The notes below the pieces were generated by a model that was not told where the DNA came from, searched no databases, and saw nothing but the letters and a program-made list of their open reading frames with translations. The position numbers and the translations under genes are program-made. From assembly GCF_900114015.1 (NCBI RefSeq), contig NZ_FORN01000002.1:186001-250000 (forward strand): a stretch of 64,000 nt of DNA, in the 5' to 3' direction. Below, one piece after another: positions 60,075 through 64,000 of the stretch; position 1 is the first letter of the stretch; every line of letters starts with the position of its first letter. The DNA is from Caulobacter sp. UNC279MFTsu5.1 (GTDB lineage: Bacteria > Pseudomonadota > Alphaproteobacteria > Caulobacterales > Caulobacteraceae).

Positions 60075-60765
60075 CCTGGGCCAGATCCTCCTCGTTGATG
60101 ATGAGCCCCAGCTCGTCCGCGCCCTGACGCCCGCGCTCGGGGCGGCGGGCTATGAGGTCTCGGTGGCCGATAGCGGTCAGGCCGCTCTGGCCCACCTCGC
60201 CAGCGAAGGCTGCGACGGCGTCATCCTCGACCTTGGCCTGCCCGACCTCGACGGAAAGGCGGTGATCGCGCGCATCCGCGAATGGTCCGAAGTCCCCATC
60301 GTCGTGCTGTCGGCTCGCGACATCGAACAGGAAAAGATCGCCGCCCTGGACCTGGGCGCCGACGACTTCGTCAACAAGCCGTTCGCGGTCGGCGAACTTC
60401 TGGCTCGCCTGCGAGCCGCCATGCGGGGGCGCGAGCGCAGGTTCTCGGCGCGCGCCCGGTTCAAGGCCGGCGATCTCGAGATCAACTTCGCCGACCGCCG
60501 CGTCTTCCTGCAGGGCGATGAGGTGCGCCTGACGCCTCGGGAATACGACTTGCTCCGGGCCCTGGCGCGGTATGCCGGCCGGGTGGTGACGCACCGTCAG
60601 CTGATGGCCGCCGTCTGGGGGCCGACGGCCCAGATCGACGCCCAGTTCGTGCGGGTGCTAGTCGGCCAGGTACGCCAGAAGATCGAGGAAGAGCCCGCCG
60701 CCCCCCGGATCCTCTTGACCGAGGCGGGCCTGGGCTACCGGTTGATCGCCGAGGATGAGGCTTAG
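60064..60765 (+). CDS. kdpE: KdpE-like OmpR-family response regulator
   Basis: 233 residues. Receiver domain with the phospho-acceptor in CDGVILDLGLPDLDG (Asp about residue 56), acidic pair LLVDDEPQL and Lys in DDFVNKPF; then a winged-helix domain LEINFADRRVFLQGDEVRLTPREYDLLRALARYAGRVVTHRQLMAAVWG, RVLVGQVRQKIE. Matches KdpE. Start ATG 60064 overlaps the kinase end, so both are coupled. Target operon not in the window. Confidence 0.9.
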   Translation: MQSSLGQILLVDDEPQLVRALTPALGAAGYEVSVADSGQAALAHLASEGCDGVILDLGLPDLDGKAVIARIREWSEVPIVVLSARDIEQEKIAALDLGADDFVNKPFAVGELLARLRAAMRGRERRFSARARFKAGDLEINFADRRVFLQGDEVRLTPREYDLLRALARYAGRVVTHRQLMAAVWGPTAQIDAQFVRVLVGQVRQKIEEEPAAPRILLTEAGLGYRLIAEDEA

Positions 60766-60768
60766 TCC

Positions 60769-60981
60769 ATGGGAAGATCACCAGAAATCGATCGAAGCCT
60801 GGGCTTTGGAGAGACCGCCCTCATCATCGGTATCGCCGGGGCCGGCCTGTTGGTTGTGGGCGCCGCCCATCTGGTCAGCGCCGCGATCACTGCGCTCTGG
60901 CCCGGAGCGTTGAAAACCGGCCCGATCCAGGCCGAGCCGACTTCTGCGGAGGACGGCCCGGTGGCGCCCCCGCCTGTTTAG
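60769..60981 (+). CDS. Small membrane protein after kdpE
   Basis: 70 residues: polar start (MGRSPEIDRSLGFGE), one long hydrophobic segment (TALIIGIAGAGLLVVGAAHLVSAAITAL) and a Pro-rich tail. The gene begins three bases after kdpE, so it is part of the same operon. No family recognised; a small regulatory subunit of the kinase is possible. Confidence 0.55.
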   Translation: MGRSPEIDRSLGFGETALIIGIAGAGLLVVGAAHLVSAAITALWPGALKTGPIQAEPTSAEDGPVAPPPV

Positions 60982-61219
60982 GCTTCGTTCGGCTCGGCGA
61001 TCCATCCACTTGCGGCAGGCGCCGGTGCACGCGATCGACGGTCCTTCACGACCAACGTGGCCTTGTCTGGTTTCCTACGTTGCCGGCCAAGCGCCGTTTT
61101 CCAGCGGCGCTGATCTCTAGGGCTGATCTTCTGGGAGGAGGACGATGCCTACGAGGGTCAACCCGCGTAGCGTCTGACGGTGAGCCTGCTAGGTTCCCTG
61201 GGTTTCCAGAGAGGGCGCG

Positions 61220-61405
61220 ATGCGACGACTTTCGATACTATTTGGCGCCTGCGTTCTTCTGGCCGCCTGCGTTGCGCGACCTTCGGCCCGGGACCAGCTC
61301 TCGGGAAGTATCATTCTGGTCGTGATCGGCATCGTTGCGGTGCTGGCCGTCGCCGTCGCAATTTCGCGCCGTATGAGAAAAGACGCTGATCGAGACGAAG
61401 ACTGA
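61220..61405 (+). CDS. Small lipoprotein/membrane protein
   Basis: 61 residues: signal with lipobox-like LLAACV (Cys about residue 17), a short linker ARPSARDQLSG and a hydrophobic helix SIILVVIGIVAVLAVAVAISRR with basic tail. This looks like an outer- or inner-membrane lipoprotein with a transmembrane helix. GAGAGGGCG precedes the ATG. No family recognised. The interval 60982-61219 before it shows no gene. Confidence 0.5.
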   Translation: MRRLSILFGACVLLAACVARPSARDQLSGSIILVVIGIVAVLAVAVAISRRMRKDADRDED

Positions 61406-61498
61406 GCCGATGGCGGTAAAAGTCCGCCTCCCACCGACTGCAATGATCCGGTCCGGGTGGAACAGGTCCATCTTCGCGGCGCCGATCAGGCTTCGCCC

Positions 61499-61915
61499 CT
61501 ATGGTTCGACCCGGGCCACGCCCTGGGCCCATTGGCCGCGACCCGCAGCCTTGGCATCCGCCTCGGCCTTGGCGTAGGCGCCCTTGCTGTAACGCCGATA
61601 CTCGGTGGCCAGCCCCGACCGAATCAGCGCCGCATTGACGTCCGGGCTGGCGGTGGACCAGCACTTGCCGACGAACCGGCCATAGCGGTCGCGCTCGACG
61701 AACCGGCAGGCCACGCGGCTGCGGGTCAGGCGGATCAACTCATCCCGGGCCTCGTAGGCGAAGGGCTCGGCCGGGGTCTGGCCGCGCCGAACCTCGGGGG
61801 CGTCGACGCCGAAGAGCCGCACCCGTTCGGACCCGCAGCGCAGGGTGTCGCCGTCGTGAACGCTCGGCGCGGTGCAGGCGATGAGGGCGCTGGCCAGGGC
61901 GGCGGTGAAAGGCAT
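61499..61915 (-). CDS. Staphylococcal-nuclease-like (SNase) protein
   Basis: 138 residues: a hydrophobic N-terminus (MPFTAALASALIACTAP) that may be a signal peptide, then SNase barrel segments VHDGDTLRCGSERVRLFGVDAPEVRRGQ, PFAYEARDELIRLTRSRVACRFVERDRYGRFVGKCW, and VNAALIRSGLATEYRRYSKGAYAKAEADAKAAGRGQW. Catalytic Arg, Glu and Arg positions are present (RLFGVDAPE, ERDRYGR). It probably degrades DNA or RNA in the periplasm in a calcium-dependent way. Single gene. Confidence 0.85.
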   Translation of the reverse strand: MPFTAALASALIACTAPSVHDGDTLRCGSERVRLFGVDAPEVRRGQTPAEPFAYEARDELIRLTRSRVACRFVERDRYGRFVGKCWSTASPDVNAALIRSGLATEYRRYSKGAYAKAEADAKAAGRGQWAQGVARVEP

Positions 61916-62166
61916 TGGGCGGCTCTAGCCCGCTTCGGCCAGCCTGTGTAAGCGCGAAAATCAGGACCTGGGCTACGTCGTGAAGATCAAGGTCTGGGGC
62001 CTTCTCCTCTAACCGGCTGGACACGATCGGTGTTTCTGAGGCTTTGTTTTGTTGTGCGCTGGGCCTTGGGAGACGCTAGAGCGGCAAGCAGCGGTTATCT
62101 CTAAAACTTCGCTTTCGGCGTAATCCGCGCGCTTGCCTGCTGAGGTGACGCGCGCCGTTCGTTGGA

Positions 62167-62412
62167 TCAGGCCGACGCGGCCGCCGGCAGGGTTTCGGGG
62201 CCGGAGGACGCGATGCCGGCCGACATCTGATCGAAAGCTCGCCGCGCCGCCTCGACATGCGGCAACTGCTCAAGAGTCCATTCGTGCAGCGCTCGGAAGG
62301 GCTGTTGCAAGGTGCGGCCCAGAGGCGTGATTTGGTATTGCACGGCGTGCAATTTGTCGCAAAGCCGAACCTGTCGATCAGCGTGCCCGACTTCCTGCTA
62401 GGGATTCTTGGC
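62167..62412 (-). pseudogene. C-terminal fragment of an HxlR-type regulator
   Basis: The frame reads HADRQVRLCDKLHAVQYQITPLGRTL and then QQPFRALHEWTLEQLPHVEAARRAFD, the end of an HxlR winged helix: the wing strand before TPLGRTL and the last helix. The conserved N-terminal HTH, expected in about 180 bases upstream, is not readable in any frame. Likely a decayed redox-responsive regulator. Regions 61916-62166 and 62413-62667 show no other gene. Confidence 0.5.
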
Positions 62413-62667
62413 CTCTATTTGCAGACCAACGATGCGCCCCCCGGTCGCCTGAGCCCTGGAACCATGTCCTCTTCGAGCGCATCCGCGACAAATGCCGGCT
62501 GATCCTCGATATCGACACGAGAACGGAATATTCGCGCCGCCGGCCCATTTCGTCCTGGGCCAACGCCAGGTCGGACTAGTCGCCACGTGTCGGCTGGCGT
62601 TGCCTATCCTGGATCGACACGGTCGGTCGCCATGAAGCCTGGCGGGGACCGGACGTCCGAGTCCTGT

Positions 62668-63564
62668 TTAACGCGGGGTGGGTTCGGGCGGCCCGGACAC
62701 GATCTTTTCGCTGTGGCTCACCGGCAGGCGCAGGAACACATTGCCCGCGGCGGTGGGCGGGGGCAGGGCGCCGGCGCGGATGTTCACCTGCAGCGCGGGT
62801 AGGATCAGGGTCGGGGCGGACAGGGTGGCGTCGCGCGCCTGGCGCATGGCCACGAATTCCGCCTCAAGGGCCTCGCCGCCGACATGGATGTTCTTCGCCC
62901 GCTGCTCGCCCACCGTGGTCTCCCAGCGATAGTCGGCGCGGCCCTGTGGCAGGTAGTCGTGGCCCACAAAAATCCGCGTTTGCGGCGGCAGGGCCAGGAC
63001 CTTCTGGATCGAGCGGAAGAGCGTGCGCGCGTCGCCGCCGGGGAAGTCGGCGCGGGCGGTGCCGTAGTCGGGCATGAACAGCGTGTCGCCGACGAAGGCC
63101 GCGTCGCCGATCAGATAGGTCAGGCAGGCAGGCGTATGGCCCGGCGTGTGCAGGGCGCCGATGGACAGCCGGCCCAGCGGCAGGTCGTCGCCTTCGTTCA
63201 TCAGCACGTCGAACACCGCGCCGTCGGCGGCGACCTCGGCTTCGAACACCGGAATGAAAGTCTTCTGGACCTCGACGATGTGGGCGCCGATGACGATCTT
63301 CGCCCCCGTCTTGCCGCGAATATAGTCGGCCGCCGACAGGTGGTCGGCATGGGCGTGGGTCTCCAACACATAGGCCAGAGTCAGGTCCTGGGCCGTCACG
63401 GCGGTCAGCAGGGCGTCGGCCGACTGGGTGGAGAGCCGCGCGGCCTTGGGTTCGAAGTCCAGAACCGGATCGATGATGGCGGCCGATCCGGTGGCCGGAT
63501 CGCTGACCAGATAGCTGGCCGTGAAGGTGGCTGGATCGAAAAACGCTTGAACCCTGGGCTGCAT
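62668..63564 (-). CDS. MBL-fold persulfide-dioxygenase-like hydrolase
   Basis: 298-residue metallo-beta-lactamase fold protein of the ETHE1/Blh group. Metal motif ETHAHADHLSAADYI (H-x-H-x-D-H), then LHTPGHTPACLTYLIGDAAFVGDTLFMPDYGTARADFPGG with the bridging Asp, and IFVGHDYLP with the last His. Family members oxidise glutathione persulfide to sulfite. CGGAG precedes the ATG. It is divergent from the BigR-type gene, the standard layout of the bigR/blh sulfide-detoxification locus. The C-terminal extension ends in a proline-rich piece. Confidence 0.85.
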   Translation of the reverse strand: MQPRVQAFFDPATFTASYLVSDPATGSAAIIDPVLDFEPKAARLSTQSADALLTAVTAQDLTLAYVLETHAHADHLSAADYIRGKTGAKIVIGAHIVEVQKTFIPVFEAEVAADGAVFDVLMNEGDDLPLGRLSIGALHTPGHTPACLTYLIGDAAFVGDTLFMPDYGTARADFPGGDARTLFRSIQKVLALPPQTRIFVGHDYLPQGRADYRWETTVGEQRAKNIHVGGEALEAEFVAMRQARDATLSAPTLILPALQVNIRAGALPPPTAAGNVFLRLPVSHSEKIVSGPPEPTPR

Positions 63565-63574
63565 GACTGGACTC

Positions 63575-63630
63575 TCCGTATGAGCAGGTTCTCATATAAG
63601 GACTTGCTAAATTAGAACAAGCGAATATAT
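63575..63630. promoter_or_regulatory. AT-rich divergent promoter of the MBL and ArsR genes
   Basis: Between the two starts: TCTCATATAAGG and GCGAATATATGG, the kind of AT-rich dyad (ATAT-spaced) bound by BigR/SqrR-type repressors. Only position and composition support this. Confidence 0.4.
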
Positions 63631-63997
63631 GGCGTTCATGTTCGATCTCTCGCGTTTCGATGTCAGCCAGTTCGAGGCCAGCGCCGCGCAGGCCGCCAAG
63701 CTCCTGCGCGCCCTGGCCAACGAACGCCGGCTGATGATCCTGTGCCAGCTCGCCGAAGGCGAACGGTCGGTGGGGCAGATCCAGCCCTTGGTCGGCCTGT
63801 CGCAATCGGCGCTCTCGCAGCACCTGGCGGTGTTGCGCGAGGAGGGAGTCGTGGCCGCGCGCCGCGAAGCCCAGACAGTGTGGTACCGGATCGCCGATCC
63901 GGCCGCCCTCAAGGTGGTCGGTACGCTCGCGGAGATCTTCTGCCCTCCAGCGGAGAACGCCGCCCATGACCACGATCCCGAAACTTCTGAGGCCTGA
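63629..63997 (+). CDS. ArsR-family repressor, BigR/SqrR-like
   Basis: 122 residues. Winged helix: AAKLLRALANERRLMILCQLAEGERSVGQIQPLVGLSQSALSQHLAVLREEGVVAARREAQTVWYRI. Two Cys, in LMILCQLAEGE (about residue 39) and EIFCPPAE (about residue 108), match the pair that forms a persulfide-sensing tetrasulfide bridge in BigR/SqrR. It would release the divergent MBL-fold gene on persulfide stress. An in-frame ATG at 63638 (MFDLSRFD) is an alternative start. A possible next gene begins inside its end. Confidence 0.85.
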   Translation: MAFMFDLSRFDVSQFEASAAQAAKLLRALANERRLMILCQLAEGERSVGQIQPLVGLSQSALSQHLAVLREEGVVAARREAQTVWYRIADPAALKVVGTLAEIFCPPAENAAHDHDPETSEA

Positions 63998-64000
63998 AGA
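63966..64000 (+). CDS. Possible start of a downstream gene, truncated by window
   Basis: An ATG inside the end of the ArsR-type gene opens a different frame reading MTTIPKLLRPE to the edge. In bigR-type loci a rhodanese-like or sulfur-transport gene often follows, and the P-x-x-L-x-P start would suit a rhodanese. Eleven codons are too few to be sure. Confidence 0.3.
   Translation, partial: MTTIPKLLRPE

Overview
The window is a chromosomal stretch of a high-GC alphaproteobacterium, most likely a Caulobacter-type member of the Caulobacteraceae. Reasons: three perfect GTAACC-N16-CGAA sites (the Caulobacter sigma-F promoter), a bufferin-type DUF2282/DUF692/DUF2063 operon, a usg gene, a Tn4371/RP4-type trb cluster followed by a DUF2274 gene, and a ROSE-like RNA thermometer. 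Assignment is by recognition only; no search was run. I saw no rRNA, tRNA, CRISPR array or transposase.

Layout. 0-8.9 kb: a catabolic/redox region (HpcH/HpaI aldolase, D-threonine-aldolase-like enzyme, SMP-30 lactonase, cytochrome P450, cupin, MFS pump, EthD protein, SDR, truncated LysR). Four palindromes of the form ATATAG-N6-CTATAT sit at its promoters, one in front of a gene cut to 48 codons. 9-13.8 kb: a lower-GC, defence-like island with a HEPN-like fragment, a PLD-fold nuclease, a putative PD-(D/E)XK protein and a divergent TIR protein. 13.9-15.8 kb: an exported hypothetical and a broken intradiol dioxygenase. 16.2-22.7 kb: a 2144-residue autotransporter with an internal duplication. 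22.7-31 kb: a fused LuxR/alpha-beta hydrolase regulator and a glycan-degradation cluster (GH129-like, GH27, an internally deleted GH35 relic, GH3).

31-36.5 kb is a heat-shock island: two Hsp20 genes (one behind a ROSE-like thermometer), small coupled genes, usg and groESL. Two sigma-32-like promoters there share a 12-base core. 36.8-40.6 kb is a sigma-F block: bufABC-like RiPP genes, a divergent outer-membrane barrel and a 101-residue Cys-containing protein, each unit with its own sigma-F promoter. 40.8-41.8 kb: yciI-like and tetR genes beside a 43-base double palindrome. 42.1-51.2 kb: trbBCDEJKLFGI plus DUF2274, almost all overlapping start to stop, with no coupling protein or relaxase in view. 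51.3-64 kb is mostly housekeeping or stress: ECF sigma factor with DUF6768 partner, NhaP- and NhaA-type antiporters, XRE regulator, a thioredoxin-fold/2OG oxygenase fusion, two tiny membrane proteins, a Pal-like lipoprotein, a short KdpD and KdpE, a nuclease, and a BigR/persulfide-dioxygenase-type pair.

A degenerate ~45-base repeat recurs at least nine times between 9 and 41 kb, always on the same strand and outside genes as I call them. With five broken genes in the first 31 kb plus a regulator fragment near 62 kb, this marks the first 42 kb as rearranged accessory DNA.
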